NCBI RefSeq assembly: GCF_016127315.1
Contig: NZ_CP065997.1
Span: forward strand, 4,712,001-4,776,000
Length of the DNA: 64,000 nt
Direction: 5' to 3'
Source: Achromobacter deleyi
Lineage (GTDB): Bacteria; Pseudomonadota; Gammaproteobacteria; Burkholderiales; Burkholderiaceae_B
The notes below the pieces were generated by a model. The model saw only the letters and a list, made by a program, of their open reading frames with translations, did no database searches and had not been told where the DNA came from. Positions 7,630 to 16,786 of the stretch are shown here, one piece after another. A program made the position numbers and the translations under genes. How positions within the stretch are numbered: the stretch's first letter is position 1; each line of letters opens with the position of its first letter.

Positions 7630-8073
7630 TCAGGCCGGACGCAGTTCCGTCAGCGGCTGGTTCGGATCGCGGCTGAGCTGGTAGCCGTACCACAGGCTGC
7701 GGGCCATGCGCTTGGCCATTTCGCCCGCGGCGTCGGCCAGCGCGCGGTTCGGCAGGGCCGCCAGCGTCTCGCCCCACAGGACCAGCCAGCGCTCGAACAG
7801 CTCGGCGCTCAGGTGCGGCATCGCGGCGTGCTTGGGCATCGGCATGCCGGAGAAGCGCCGGGTGCCCAGCAGCACGGCCGACCAGAAGTCGGACAGCGTC
7901 GCCAGGTGTTCGTCCCAGTCGTGCACCTGGGCCGCGAATACCGGGCCCAGCGCGGCGTCCGCGCGGGCCTTGGCGTAGAACGTGTGCACCAGGTCACGGA
8001 TTTCGGCTTCGGTGCAGATGTCGGGTTCGGGCAGGTCGGGTTCGGACAGGGGGGCGGACACGGGTTCGGACAA
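7630..8073 (-). CDS. Group III truncated haemoglobin
   Basis: 147 residues. It has the pattern of group III truncated haemoglobins: FYAKARADAALGPVFAAQV in helix B/C, then HDWDEHLATLSDFWSAVLLG, then MPHLSAELFERWLVLW, which supplies the proximal histidine and the following F-x-R-W helix. The N-terminal ~18 residues (PEPDLPEPDICTE) are an acidic, proline-rich extension. These cytoplasmic haem proteins are linked to nitric-oxide or oxygen chemistry, with no defined role in most bacteria. The gene lies 148 bases downstream of the MFS gene on the same strand; the gap contains a loose inverted repeat (8159-8165 with 8204-8210), so shared transcription is uncertain. Confidence 0.85.
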   Translation of the reverse strand: MSEPVSAPLSEPDLPEPDICTEAEIRDLVHTFYAKARADAALGPVFAAQVHDWDEHLATLSDFWSAVLLGTRRFSGMPMPKHAAMPHLSAELFERWLVLWGETLAALPNRALADAAGEMAKRMARSLWYGYQLSRDPNQPLTELRPA

Positions 8074-8221
8074 CAGGGGCTCCTGGCGGCGTGAAACGGC
8101 AGCGCGAATAATAGGGCGCGACGGCGCGGGGCCGGATTGATCTGGCGCAAGCCGCCGCGGGTCCGAGCGCGTGGGCGTCCGCGTGCGCGTCGGCGCGGGC
8201 GTCCGGACCCGAGGCCGGCGT

Positions 8222-9751
8222 TCAATGCGCCGGGGTCCGCACCCGCGTCATCGGCGCCGTCTCGGGCCGCGCCAGCAAGGCGTAGACCAGCACGGCCAGC
8301 ACCAGCGCGAATCCCGCCAGCGCATACAGCACCTGCCCGAAGGCCAGATCGTAGGCGTGGTGCAACAGGTCGCCGGCGCCGGGCAGCAGCGCGCCCGCTT
8401 CGTCCAGCTGCCCGAGCGCGGCGCGGTTGGCGGCCTGCAGCAGCGCCTGGGCGCCCGCGCCGGGCAGGGCGGCGGCGGCCTGGGCGTGGATCAGCGTGGC
8501 CAGCAGGGCGCTGATGGCGGCGATGGCCACGCCATCGGCGGACACGCGCACGGTATTGAAGATGCCGGTGGCCATGCCGACCCGCTCATGTTCCACCACG
8601 CTGACCGCCATGGCGTCCATCAGGCCCCAGGGCAGGCCGATGCCGATGCCGATCAGGCTCATCGGCAGCCACAGCCGGTCGGCGTCGCCGCCCAGGTCGC
8701 GGGCCAGCCACGCCAGGCCGATGGCTGCCAGCACCAGGCCGGTGCTGGATAGCGCGGCGGGGCTGAAACGGCGCGTCAGCAGCGCGGCCAGGAACGGCAC
8801 CACCAGCAGCGGCGTGGCCAGGCCCATCATCAGCTGGCCGGCGCGCAGCGCGCTGTGGCCGTCGATGCCGATGAAGCGGCTGGGCAGGATGGCGATCAGC
8901 GCGATGAACAGAAACGCCGGCGATGCCGCCAGCGCCTGCACGCCGACAAAGCGCGGGCGGCGGAACAGCGACAGGTCCAGCATCGGATGCGTGGCGCGGG
9001 TTTCGGTGAGGATGAAGGCTGCGCCCAGCAGCGCCGAGGCCAGCAGCGATCCGGCCACGGCGGCGTCGGTCCAGCCGTTTTCCGGGGCGAGCAGCATGCC
9101 GTAGGTGAACAGCCCCAGCGCGCCGGTGAAGCTGAGCGCGCCGCGCCAGTCGAAGCGGCCCGCGGCCGCGCCCGGGGTGGCGCGCACGCTGGCCGCGACC
9201 AGCGCCAGCCCGACCAGGCCGACCAGGCCGGTGCCGTGGAACACCCAGCGCCAGCCGGCGGTCTGCACCAGCCAGCCGGAGATCAGCGGTCCGAACGACA
9301 GGCCGATGCCGAAGGTGGTGCCCAGCAGGCTGAAGGCGCGGGCGCGGGCGGCGCCATGGAACAGCGGCGCCAGCGACGACATGGCCGCGGCGAACGCCGC
9401 CGCGCCGCCCACGCCCTGCATCAGGCGCAGGAAGTCGATCCAGCCGGCCGATGGCGCCCAGGCGATGGGAAAGGTGAAGGCGCAGAACCAGGCCAGTCCG
9501 CCGAGCCAGACGCGGCGCGGGCCATACAGGTCGGTGAGGCTGCCGGACACCATGATGACGCTGCCGTAGGCCAGGATGTAGCCGTTGAGGATCCAGTTCA
9601 GCTGCACCGGCGTGCCGCCCAGCGCCTGGCTGATCGACGGCAGGACCACCGCCGGACCGGTGAAGCACAGGGGAATGAGCACGGCCGTGAGGCAGGCCGC
9701 CAGCAGTTGCAGCCAGCGATTGGAGGCGGGTGAGGGATGCGATGGGGTCAT
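8222..9751 (-). CDS. MFS transporter, DHA2-like (drug/metabolite exporter)
   Basis: 509 residues from ATG 9751 (MTPSHPSP). The sequence is almost continuously hydrophobic and the length suits the 14-helix DHA2 family. LTDLYGPRRVWLGG is the MFS loop 2-3 motif, and LLGTTFGIGLSFGPLISGWLV is the motif C region diagnostic of antiporters. The open frame continues upstream to 10189, but that part overlaps the divergent LysR gene. The adjacent, divergent LysR gene (9924) is the likely regulator; the shared intergenic region is ~170 bases. The substrate is unknown. Confidence 0.82.
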   Translation of the reverse strand: MTPSHPSPASNRWLQLLAACLTAVLIPLCFTGPAVVLPSISQALGGTPVQLNWILNGYILAYGSVIMVSGSLTDLYGPRRVWLGGLAWFCAFTFPIAWAPSAGWIDFLRLMQGVGGAAAFAAAMSSLAPLFHGAARARAFSLLGTTFGIGLSFGPLISGWLVQTAGWRWVFHGTGLVGLVGLALVAASVRATPGAAAGRFDWRGALSFTGALGLFTYGMLLAPENGWTDAAVAGSLLASALLGAAFILTETRATHPMLDLSLFRRPRFVGVQALAASPAFLFIALIAILPSRFIGIDGHSALRAGQLMMGLATPLLVVPFLAALLTRRFSPAALSSTGLVLAAIGLAWLARDLGGDADRLWLPMSLIGIGIGLPWGLMDAMAVSVVEHERVGMATGIFNTVRVSADGVAIAAISALLATLIHAQAAAALPGAGAQALLQAANRAALGQLDEAGALLPGAGDLLHHAYDLAFGQVLYALAGFALVLAVLVYALLARPETAPMTRVRTPAH

Positions 9752-9923
9752 GTCGGTAAGGCGGCGCGAAGCCGGGTTGGCAAACGGGAAAAGGGCGAGG
9801 GCAGTGCCGGAAGGGCGCGCCATTGAACGCAATGCCGGCAGGATAGGCAGCGGCCGATAAAAGAAAAATAGGCTAGGATTCCGAATATTCCGGACATAGG
9901 TGTCCGCATTGAAGGAATTGGCG

Positions 9924-10808
9924 ATGGACAGCCTGAGCGGTATCGGCGTTTTCGTGCTGGTGGCGGACACGCGCAGCTTCGCGGAGGCGGGGCGGGTGCT
10001 GGGCGTGTCGCCCTCGGCCGTGGGCAAGAGCGTGGCGCGGATGGAAGCGCACCTGAAGGTGCGGCTGTTCCACCGCAGCACCCGCCACATCACCCTGACC
10101 CCGGAGGGCGAGAAATTCCTGGAGCGCTGCCGCCGCATCCTGTGCGAAGTCGAGGCCGCCGAGCTGGAACTGTCGGAGGCCGCCGGCACGCCCAGCGGCC
10201 GGCTGCGCGTCAGCCTGCCGCGCTATAGCCGGCTGTTCGAGCCGGCCATCGCCACGTTCATGAAGCAGTATCCGCAGGTGCGGCTGGACCTGGATTTCAC
10301 CGACCGCATGGTCGACGTGATCGGCGAGGGGTATGACGCCGTGGTGCGTTCCGGCGAGATGCAGGACTCCGGCCTGAAGCGCCGCCGGCTGGGGCCGTTC
10401 CGCCGCATCCTGGCGGCCTCGCCCGACTACCTGGCGCGGCATGGCACGCCGCGCCGCGCCAGCGAGCTGCTGCGCCATTGCTGCCTGCATTACCGCTTTC
10501 CCAGCACCGGCAAGCTGGAGCAATGGCCTTTGAAGACGGCCGCCGGCGCCGCCGCGCCCGAATTGCCGCTGACGCTGGTCTGCAACAGCGTCGAGACCCG
10601 CATCTTCCTGGCGCTTGGCGGGCTTGGGATCGCCTGCCTGCCGGATTTCACCATCAAGGAAGAACTGGCCGCGGGCAAGCTGGTCACGGTGCTGGACGAA
10701 CGCACCCGGGGCAACGCCACCATGTGGGCGGTGTGGCCCGCCAGCCGCCATCCGTCGCCCAAGCTGCGGGTGTTCGTGGATCACCTGGCGCAGCAGTTGT
10801 TTCCCTGA
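9924..10808 (+). CDS. LysR-family transcriptional regulator
   Basis: 294 residues from ATG 9924, preceded by GAAGGA at 9911-9916. A GTG at 9900 in frame is a less likely start. The N-terminal winged helix-turn-helix contains FAEAGRVLGVSPSAVGKSV and KVRLFHRSTR. The effector-binding domain follows (GRLRVSLPRYSRLFEPAI onward). The composition resembles the DsdA/PecT-like 'CrgA' branch of LysR regulators, which often control a divergent MFS or oxidoreductase gene. It probably regulates the MFS exporter at 8222-9751 and itself. The ligand is unknown. Confidence 0.85.
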   Translation: MDSLSGIGVFVLVADTRSFAEAGRVLGVSPSAVGKSVARMEAHLKVRLFHRSTRHITLTPEGEKFLERCRRILCEVEAAELELSEAAGTPSGRLRVSLPRYSRLFEPAIATFMKQYPQVRLDLDFTDRMVDVIGEGYDAVVRSGEMQDSGLKRRRLGPFRRILAASPDYLARHGTPRRASELLRHCCLHYRFPSTGKLEQWPLKTAAGAAAPELPLTLVCNSVETRIFLALGGLGIACLPDFTIKEELAAGKLVTVLDERTRGNATMWAVWPASRHPSPKLRVFVDHLAQQLFP

Positions 10809-10858
10809 GACGGTGACACGACGCCGGGTCAAGGCTGCCACGCCAGGGCGCGGCTTGA

Positions 10859-10878
10859 TATATGATGTTCATCATATA
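10859..10878. promoter_or_regulatory. 20-bp perfect palindrome (candidate operator)
   Basis: TATATGATG-TT-CATCATATA is a perfect inverted repeat, AT-rich in a GC-rich background, 37 bases upstream of the thioesterase start. It overlaps or neighbours the likely promoter. Its size and symmetry suit a dimeric repressor. No obvious dedicated regulator gene is adjacent except the LysR gene just upstream. Confidence 0.5.
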
Positions 10879-10915
10879 AACATCCCGTCGATGTTTTCAC
10901 TCAGGAGGACCGCGC

Positions 10916-11419
10916 ATGACTTCCGCTTCGATTCCCGCCGGCACCGCCGCGCAACGCGAACCCAGCCTGGTCGACCAGACCGGCGCGGGCCTGGATGGCC
11001 TGGCGCAGCTGCGCGCCTTGCTGGCCTCGGGCCGCAAGCCGGGCATCCTGGTGTCGCTGGATTTCGATTTCGTCGAGGCCGAGGAAGGGCTGGCGGTGTT
11101 CGCCGGCACGCCCGGCCCGCATGCCTACAACCCGATCGGCACGGTGCATGGCGGCTATGCCGCGACCCTGCTGGATTCGGCCTGCGGCTGCGCGGTGCAT
11201 TCGCGCCTGTCGGCCGAGCAGGCCTACACCACGCTGGAACTCAAGGTGGCCTATCACAAGGCCATCACGCGCCACAGCGGCCGGCTGCGGGCCGAGGGGC
11301 GGGTGCTGTCGTTCGGCCAGCGGGTGGCGTACGCCGAGGCCAAGCTGACCGACGCCGAGGGCCGCCTGCTGGCCTCGGCCACGTCCACCTTGCTGGTGTT
11401 CGCGCGCCCGGCGGCCTGA
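10916..11419 (+). CDS. PaaI-type hotdog thioesterase
   Basis: 167 residues. The hotdog motif is NPIGTVHGGYAATLLDSACG: HGG at 78-80 and D87 fall in the positions used for catalysis in PaaI/YbgC-like acyl-CoA thioesterases. The C-terminal strands TLELKVAYHKAI and GRVLSFGQRVAYAEAKL complete the fold. It hydrolyses an acyl- or aryl-CoA thioester in the cytoplasm; the substrate is not predictable. CAGGAGGA lies just upstream of ATG 10916. The perfect palindrome at 10859-10878 probably controls it. The amidase gene begins 95 bases further on and has its own ribosome-binding site. Confidence 0.85.
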   Translation: MTSASIPAGTAAQREPSLVDQTGAGLDGLAQLRALLASGRKPGILVSLDFDFVEAEEGLAVFAGTPGPHAYNPIGTVHGGYAATLLDSACGCAVHSRLSAEQAYTTLELKVAYHKAITRHSGRLRAEGRVLSFGQRVAYAEAKLTDAEGRLLASATSTLLVFARPAA

Positions 11420-11514
11420 CCCGGCGCCTGTCTCCAGGGCGCCGCCGCGTCATGGGCCTGTGCGGCGCTGGCGTAGTATCGTCGGCCTGCAAAGCAAAAA
11501 GAGGAGACAACACC

Positions 11515-12987
11515 ATGAATGCAGCCACCCCGGCGGCCGGCGGCCGCCTGGACGATATCGTCGCCATGCCCGCCCACGCGCTGTCGGACGCGATCCGCCA
11601 GCGGCGCGTGTCGTGCCGTGAAGTGATGACGGCCTATCTGGGGCATATCGACGCGGTCAACCCCAAGCTCAATGCGCTGGTGGCGCGGCGCGAGCCGCGC
11701 GAGCTGCTGCGCGAGGCCGACGAACGCGACGCCCAGCTGGCGGCGGGGCAGTGGCTGGGCTGGCTGCACGGCATGCCGCAGGCGCCCAAGGACCTGACCG
11801 CGGTGCGCGGCATGGTGACCTCGATGGGCTCGCTGGTGTTCAAGGACCAGGTGACGGGCCACGACTCCATCCTGGTCGAGCGCATGCGCGCGGCCGGGGC
11901 CATTTTCATCGGCCGCACCAACGTGCCGGAATTCGGCCTGGGCTCGCACACCTACAACCAGGTCTACGGCACCACGGTCAATCCCTACGACGCCTCCAAG
12001 AGCGCCGGCGGCAGCAGCGGCGGGGCGGCGGCAGCGCTGGCCGCGCGCATGCTGCCGGTGGCCGACGGCAGCGACTTCGGCGGCTCGCTGCGCAACCCGG
12101 CGGCCTTCTGCAACGTGTACGGCATGCGGCCGTCGGCGGGGCGGGTGCCGTATGGCCCGTCCAACGAGGTGTTCCTCAAGCAACTGTCGTATGAAGGCCC
12201 GATGGGCCGCACGCCGCGCGACGTGGCGCGGATGCTGTCGGTGATGGCGGGGCCCGACCCGCGCGTGCCGCTGTCGCTGGGCGACGATCCGGCCGTGTTC
12301 GCGCAGCCGCTGGAAGCCGACCTGCGCGGCCGGCGCATCGGCTGGCTCGGCGACTGGAACGGCTATCTGGCGATGGAACCGGGCATCCTGGACCTGTGCG
12401 TCCAGGCGCTGGCGGACCTGGGGGCGGCGGGCTGCCAGGTGGACGATTACCGCGTGCCGTTCGACGGCGAGCGGCTCTGGCGCATCTGGCTGGCCCACCG
12501 CCACCTGATGGTGGGCGGGCAGTTTCATGCGCTGGTGAACGATCCGCAGACCCGCAAGCTGGTCAAGCCGGCGCTGATCTGGGAGGTCGAGGGGCTGGAC
12601 GGCATGACGGCGCGGCAGGTCTACCAGGCCACCGAGGAGCGCAGCGCCTGGTACCAGGCCGTGCTCGGCATCTTCCAGGAGGTGGACTACCTGGCGGTGC
12701 CGTCGGCGCAGGTGTTTCCGTTCGATGCGCAACTGGACTGGCCCAAGCAGATCGCCGGGCGCGCCATGGATACCTATCACCGCTGGATGGAGACCGTCAC
12801 GCCGTGGACGCTGGCCGGCTGCCCGGTCATCAGCGTGCCGGTGGGGTTCGGCGCCGCCGGGCTGCCGATGGGCATGCAGCTGATCGGCCCGCCGCGCGGC
12901 GATCTGGCGGTGCTGCAGCTGGCGCACGCCCACGAGCAGGTGCGCGACTGGGTCCAGGCCCGTCCGCCACAGGGCTTGTGGGGCTGA
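11515..12987 (+). CDS. Amidase-signature hydrolase
   Basis: 490 residues from ATG 11515, with AGAGGAGA upstream. The amidase signature is complete: catalytic triad K92 (PKDLTAVRG), S167 (GGSSGG) and S191 (GGSLRNP), in the order typical of the family. It belongs with the AtzF/GatA-like soluble amidases, cytoplasmic enzymes that hydrolyse amides or carbamates. A natural substrate cannot be inferred. The upstream thioesterase is co-directional. A strong hairpin at 13038-13066 follows the gene. Confidence 0.87.
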   Translation: MNAATPAAGGRLDDIVAMPAHALSDAIRQRRVSCREVMTAYLGHIDAVNPKLNALVARREPRELLREADERDAQLAAGQWLGWLHGMPQAPKDLTAVRGMVTSMGSLVFKDQVTGHDSILVERMRAAGAIFIGRTNVPEFGLGSHTYNQVYGTTVNPYDASKSAGGSSGGAAAALAARMLPVADGSDFGGSLRNPAAFCNVYGMRPSAGRVPYGPSNEVFLKQLSYEGPMGRTPRDVARMLSVMAGPDPRVPLSLGDDPAVFAQPLEADLRGRRIGWLGDWNGYLAMEPGILDLCVQALADLGAAGCQVDDYRVPFDGERLWRIWLAHRHLMVGGQFHALVNDPQTRKLVKPALIWEVEGLDGMTARQVYQATEERSAWYQAVLGIFQEVDYLAVPSAQVFPFDAQLDWPKQIAGRAMDTYHRWMETVTPWTLAGCPVISVPVGFGAAGLPMGMQLIGPPRGDLAVLQLAHAHEQVRDWVQARPPQGLWG

Positions 12988-13037
12988 ATTTGACCGCAGG
13001 ATTGCGGCCGTTCGCTACGCGTTGTCACACGAAAACA

Positions 13038-13066
13038 CAAGCCCGTGTAACCGGGCTTGGCTTTTT
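13038..13066. terminator. Terminator hairpin after the amidase gene
   Basis: The 8-bp stem CAAGCCCG/CGGGCTTG (13038-13045 with 13052-13059) with a 6-base loop is followed by GCTTTTT. It separates the amidase from the wsp operon. Confidence 0.8.
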
Positions 13067-13134
13067 CCCGACGAAGCAGGCATGGAATTGCGGGTTTCCC
13101 CTGTTTTTCCGTAGCTGAGCGGGCCCGCGTTTGC

Positions 13135-13151
13135 AATAATTGTCGATTATT
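13135..13151. promoter_or_regulatory. AT-rich inverted repeat upstream of wspA
   Basis: AATAAT-TGTCG-ATTATT is a perfect 6-bp inverted repeat, 111 bases before the wspA start, in an otherwise GC-rich leader. A second small repeat, CCACAT/ATGTGG, lies at 13153-13174. It is a candidate regulator-binding site for the wsp operon; the protein that would bind is unknown. Confidence 0.35.
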
Positions 13152-13262
13152 TCCACATCCGGTCATGAATGTGGCGTCCGCGGGCGCCGCAGGGTGCGCC
13201 GGACGTGTCGTCCACGCCGTTCCAGGCGGGGGCGTACCGATACAGCACAAAGGTCCTCCGGT

Positions 13263-14882
13263 ATGAAGAATCTGACACTACGCGAGCGCATCATCGCCAG
13301 CTTCCTGGTGATCCTGGCCATCATGGGCTTGATGGTGGTGGTCGATTACCAGCGGTTGCTGCAGGTCGAGGCCGAGGCCGAATCGATCAACACGGACGCG
13401 GTGCCGGGGATCTACTACAGCACGTCGATCCGTTCGTCGTGGTTCGCCGGTTTCGTGGTGGTGCAGGATGCCTTCAACGGCGAGACCGAGCAGGAACGCC
13501 AGGCGGGGCTGGCCGCGCTGCCCAAGAATGACCAGTTGCTGCACGAGAACATCGAGCAGTACCGGCGCACTGTGGTGCGTGGCGACGACCAGCGGATGTT
13601 CAACGAGTTCGAGCGGGCGTTGCAGACCTACATGCGCATCCGCGCCGAGATCCTGGATCCGACGATGGTGTCGGATCCGGCCCGGGTGGCGGCCAAGATC
13701 AAGTCGGACCTGCGGCCGGCGTTCTACGTCGGCCGCGATGTGCTGGCCAACATGGTGGCGGCCAACAAGCAGCAGGCCGATGACTCGGCGGTCAGCATCC
13801 AGCGCGCGGTGGACAAGGCCGAGGTCGGCATGCTGGTGTCGCTGGGCCTGGCGATTGCCGCCGCCATCATCTGCGGCATCCTGTTGATGCGCGCCATCGT
13901 CAATCCCATGAGCAGCATCGTCAAGACGCTCGAATCGACCGGCGGCGGCGACCTGACGCGCCGCCTGACGCTGGCGCGCAAGGACGAATTCAACGCCATC
14001 GAGAGCGGTTTCAATGGCATGGTCGACGAGCTGACCGGGCTGGTCGGCAAGACTCAGCGTTCGGCGGTGCAGGTGGCGACCTCGGTGACCGAGATCGCGG
14101 CCACCTCCAAGCAGCAACAGGCCACCGCGTCGGAAGTGGCGGCCACCACCACCGAGATCGGCGCCACCTCGCGCGAGATCTCGGCGACCTCGCGCGAGCT
14201 GGTGCGCACCATGACCGAAGTGTCCAACGCCGCCGAGCAGACCGCGTCGCTGGCCGGCAGCGGCCAGGTCGGCCTGGCGCGCATGGAAGACACCATGCGC
14301 AACGTGGTCGGCGCGGCCGGTTCGGTCAACGCCAAGCTGGCCATCCTGAACGAGAAGGCTGGCAATATCACGCAAGTGGTCACCACGATCACGAAGGTGG
14401 CCGACCAGACCAACCTGCTGTCGCTGAACGCCGCCATCGAGGCCGAAAAGGCCGGCGAGTACGGCCGCGGCTTCGTGGTGGTGGCGACCGAGATCCGCCG
14501 CCTGGCGGACCAGACCGCCGTGGCCACCTACGACATCGAGCAGATGGTGCGCGAGATCCAGTCGTCGGTGTCGGCCGGCGTCATGGGCATGGACAAGTTC
14601 TCGGAAGAAGTGCGGCGCGGCATGGCCGACATGCAGCAGGTGGGCGACCAGCTTTCGCAGATCATCCAGCAGGTGCAGACGCTGGCGCCGCGCGTGCTGA
14701 TGGTCAACGAAGGCATGCAGGCGCAGGCCACGGGCGCCGAGCAGATCAACCAGGCGCTACAGCAGTTGAGCGATGCCGCCCAGCAGACGGTGGAATCGCT
14801 GCGCCAGTCGAGCCTGGCGATCGAGGAACTGACGCTGGTGGCCAACGACCTGCGCAGCGGCGTGTCGCGCTTCAAGGTCTGA
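13263..14882 (+). CDS. wspA: WspA, surface-sensing methyl-accepting chemotaxis protein
   Basis: 539 residues from ATG 13263. Transmembrane helices lie at ~10-28 and ~189-209, flanking a ~160-residue periplasmic helical (4HB-type) domain; a HAMP segment follows (~210-262). The cytoplasmic coiled coil has its tip at ~386-430, reading [19 protein letters not shown] then [19 protein letters not shown], which is the WspA-type variant rather than the flagellar receptor tip. There is no C-terminal CheR-binding pentapeptide (it ends SRFKV). WspA senses surface contact or envelope stress in Pseudomonas and activates WspE. It is the first gene of wspABCDEFR; wspB begins 6 bases later. Confidence 0.93.
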   Translation: MKNLTLRERIIASFLVILAIMGLMVVVDYQRLLQVEAEAESINTDAVPGIYYSTSIRSSWFAGFVVVQDAFNGETEQERQAGLAALPKNDQLLHENIEQYRRTVVRGDDQRMFNEFERALQTYMRIRAEILDPTMVSDPARVAAKIKSDLRPAFYVGRDVLANMVAANKQQADDSAVSIQRAVDKAEVGMLVSLGLAIAAAIICGILLMRAIVNPMSSIVKTLESTGGGDLTRRLTLARKDEFNAIESGFNGMVDELTGLVGKTQRSAVQVATSVTEIAATSKQQQATASEVAATTTEIGATSREISATSRELVRTMTEVSNAAEQTASLAGSGQVGLARMEDTMRNVVGAAGSVNAKLAILNEKAGNITQVVTTITKVADQTNLLSLNAAIEAEKAGEYGRGFVVVATEIRRLADQTAVATYDIEQMVREIQSSVSAGVMGMDKFSEEVRRGMADMQQVGDQLSQIIQQVQTLAPRVLMVNEGMQAQATGAEQINQALQQLSDAAQQTVESLRQSSLAIEELTLVANDLRSGVSRFKV

Positions 14883-14888
14883 CGTTCC

Positions 14889-15425
14889 ATGCCCGACCAG
14901 GCCCCGATCCCATCCGCGGCCGCCGGCGCCACCGCCCGGCGCCGGCTGTACCTGCTGTTCCGCATCGCCGCGGATCGCTATGCGCTGGACGCCGCCGACG
15001 TGATCGAGGTGCTGGGCATGCGCACGTTCAAGCAGGTGCCGGGCACGCCGTCCTGGGTCGCGGGCATGTTCGATTGCCGCGGCACGGCCGTGCCGGCCAT
15101 CGACCTGAGCGCGCTGGCTGGGGCCGGCGCCGCGACGCTGGTGACCAGCACACGGCTGGCGCTGGTGCGCTACCGGCCCGCGGGCGCGCATGACGAACGC
15201 CTGCTGGGACTGATCCTGGAGCAGGCCACCGAGACCACGCACTATGATCCGGCGGCATTCCAGCCGGCCGGCCTGGAGACGCCGCAGGCGCGCTACCTGG
15301 GGCCGGTGCTGAGCGATGCCCGCGGCATGGTGCAGGCGGTCAAGGTGGCCGATCTGTTGCCCGAAGCGGTGCGGACGCTGCTGTTTCCGGTGGCGGCGAC
15401 GCCAGAAGAAGGAGCCCGGGCATGA
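14889..15425 (+). CDS. wspB: WspB, CheW-like adaptor
   Basis: 178 residues. It is a single CheW domain: LYLLFRIAADRYALDAADVIEVLG, then VAGMFDCRGTAVPAIDLSAL, and a C-terminal strand region. CheW proteins link receptor arrays to the CheA kinase; in Wsp, WspB and WspD share this job. The last ~10 residues are a short unordered tail. The stop overlaps the wspC start in ATGA (15422-15425), so the two are translationally coupled. Confidence 0.9.
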   Translation: MPDQAPIPSAAAGATARRRLYLLFRIAADRYALDAADVIEVLGMRTFKQVPGTPSWVAGMFDCRGTAVPAIDLSALAGAGAATLVTSTRLALVRYRPAGAHDERLLGLILEQATETTHYDPAAFQPAGLETPQARYLGPVLSDARGMVQAVKVADLLPEAVRTLLFPVAATPEEGARA

Positions 15426-16786
15426 TAAGGGTGGCTGACTTCAGCGCGGTGCTCAAGCGCAAGATGGGGCTGGACAGCGGCTCCATCGGCAGCGCCGCGA
15501 TCGAGCGCGCGGTGCGCCATCGCATGCAGGCGGTGGACAGCGACGACGAGCAGGAATACCTGGCGCGCCTGCAGGCCTCGCCGGCCGAGATGCAGCAGCT
15601 GATCGAGGCGGTGATCGTGCCGGAGACCTGGTTCTTCCGCTATCCGGAGTCGCAGGCGGCGATGGCGACGCTGGCGCGCGAGCGCCTGTTCGCGCCGGGC
15701 GCCGAGGCGCGCGTGCTGCGGGTGCTGAGCGTGCCCTGTTCCAGTGGCGAGGAACCGTATTCCATCGCCATGGCGCTGCTCGACGCGGGGGTGCCGCCGG
15801 CGCGCTTCCAGATCGACGCGGTGGACATCAGCGAACGCATGGTCGAGTTCGCCCGCCGCGCCTGTTATGGCCGCAATTCGTTCCGCGGCGACAACCTGTC
15901 GTATCGCGACCGCCACTTCACCGAGACCGCCGATGGCCATCAGCTGGCCGACGCCGTGATGGCGCGGGTGCGTTTCCTGGCGGGCAACCTGTTCGATGCG
16001 CATCTGCTGCCGAACGTGCTGCCCTACGATTTCGTGTTCTGCCGCAATCTGCTGATCTATTTCGACGCCGCCACGCAGGAGCGGGCGGTGGCGCTGCTCA
16101 AGGGTTTCGCGCGCCGCGACGGCGTGCTGTTCGTGGGGCCGGCCGAGACCAGCCTGATGACCGGGCGGCGCCTGCCGGCGCTGCCGCTGGCGCGCGCCTT
16201 CGCCTTCCGCGCCGAGGCGGCGAAGCCGGCGGAGCCCGCGGCGGCGGCCTGGATGCCGCCGGCGCCGCGGCCGCTGGCGGGTCAGGTGCCGGTCCATGCG
16301 TCGGCCCATGCATCCGCCCGCGCGTCGACGTCCGTGCCGACGCAAATGCCGGCCCGGATGCAGAGCCAGATGTCGACCCCGCCGCAGGCAGCCGGCGCGC
16401 GCGCCGCCGTGCCGTTGCCACCCGCGTCGCGCCCATCGCCCGCCGGCATGCCGGCCGCGTCCGCTGGCGCCGATATCGAGGCCGCCTTGCGCGCCATCGC
16501 CGTGCTGGCCGACCAGGGACGGGTGCAGGAAGCCATGGCCCAGTGCCGCGTCCACCTTGCCCAGCATGGCGCCAGCGCCGAAGCGCTGTACCTGCTGGGC
16601 CTGCTGCAGGACGCGGGCGGCGACACGCGTCAGGCCCAGGCCGCCTACCGCAAGGCGCTGTACCTGGATCCGACCCACCGCGAGGCGCTGCTGCACCTGG
16701 CCGCGCTGGTCGAATCCGAGGGCGACGCGGAAGGCGCCCGCCGCCTGCAGGCGCGCGCCGCGCGCCAGGAGGCCCGCCGTGAGTGA
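15422..16786 (+). CDS. wspC: WspC, CheR methyltransferase with TPR tail
   Basis: 454 residues. Residues 1-~265 are a CheR-type methyltransferase: the N-terminal helical domain, then RVLSVPCSSGEEPYSIAM (about 100-116) for S-adenosylmethionine binding and FVFCRNLLIYFDAATQ for the acidic pocket. Residues ~270-350 are a long linker rich in Ala, Pro and Met. Residues ~352-445 are TPR-like, with AEALYLLGLLQDAG and AYRKALYLDPTHREALLHLA. WspC methylates WspA glutamates and keeps the pathway active, opposing WspF. It overlaps wspB by 4 and wspD by 8 bases. Confidence 0.92.
   Translation: MIRVADFSAVLKRKMGLDSGSIGSAAIERAVRHRMQAVDSDDEQEYLARLQASPAEMQQLIEAVIVPETWFFRYPESQAAMATLARERLFAPGAEARVLRVLSVPCSSGEEPYSIAMALLDAGVPPARFQIDAVDISERMVEFARRACYGRNSFRGDNLSYRDRHFTETADGHQLADAVMARVRFLAGNLFDAHLLPNVLPYDFVFCRNLLIYFDAATQERAVALLKGFARRDGVLFVGPAETSLMTGRRLPALPLARAFAFRAEAAKPAEPAAAAWMPPAPRPLAGQVPVHASAHASARASTSVPTQMPARMQSQMSTPPQAAGARAAVPLPPASRPSPAGMPAASAGADIEAALRAIAVLADQGRVQEAMAQCRVHLAQHGASAEALYLLGLLQDAGGDTRQAQAAYRKALYLDPTHREALLHLAALVESEGDAEGARRLQARAARQEARRE

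Noticed and set aside
8159-8210. GGGTCCG/CGGACCC inverted repeat with repeated GGGCGTCC between MFS and haemoglobin genes
   Set aside because: Short stem with a 38-base loop in very GC-rich DNA; not convincing as a terminator or operator.
13100-13262. Possible flagellar sigma28 promoter before wspA
   Set aside because: GTCGATTA at 13142-13149 only loosely resembles GCCGATAA and no TAAA box is at the proper distance.
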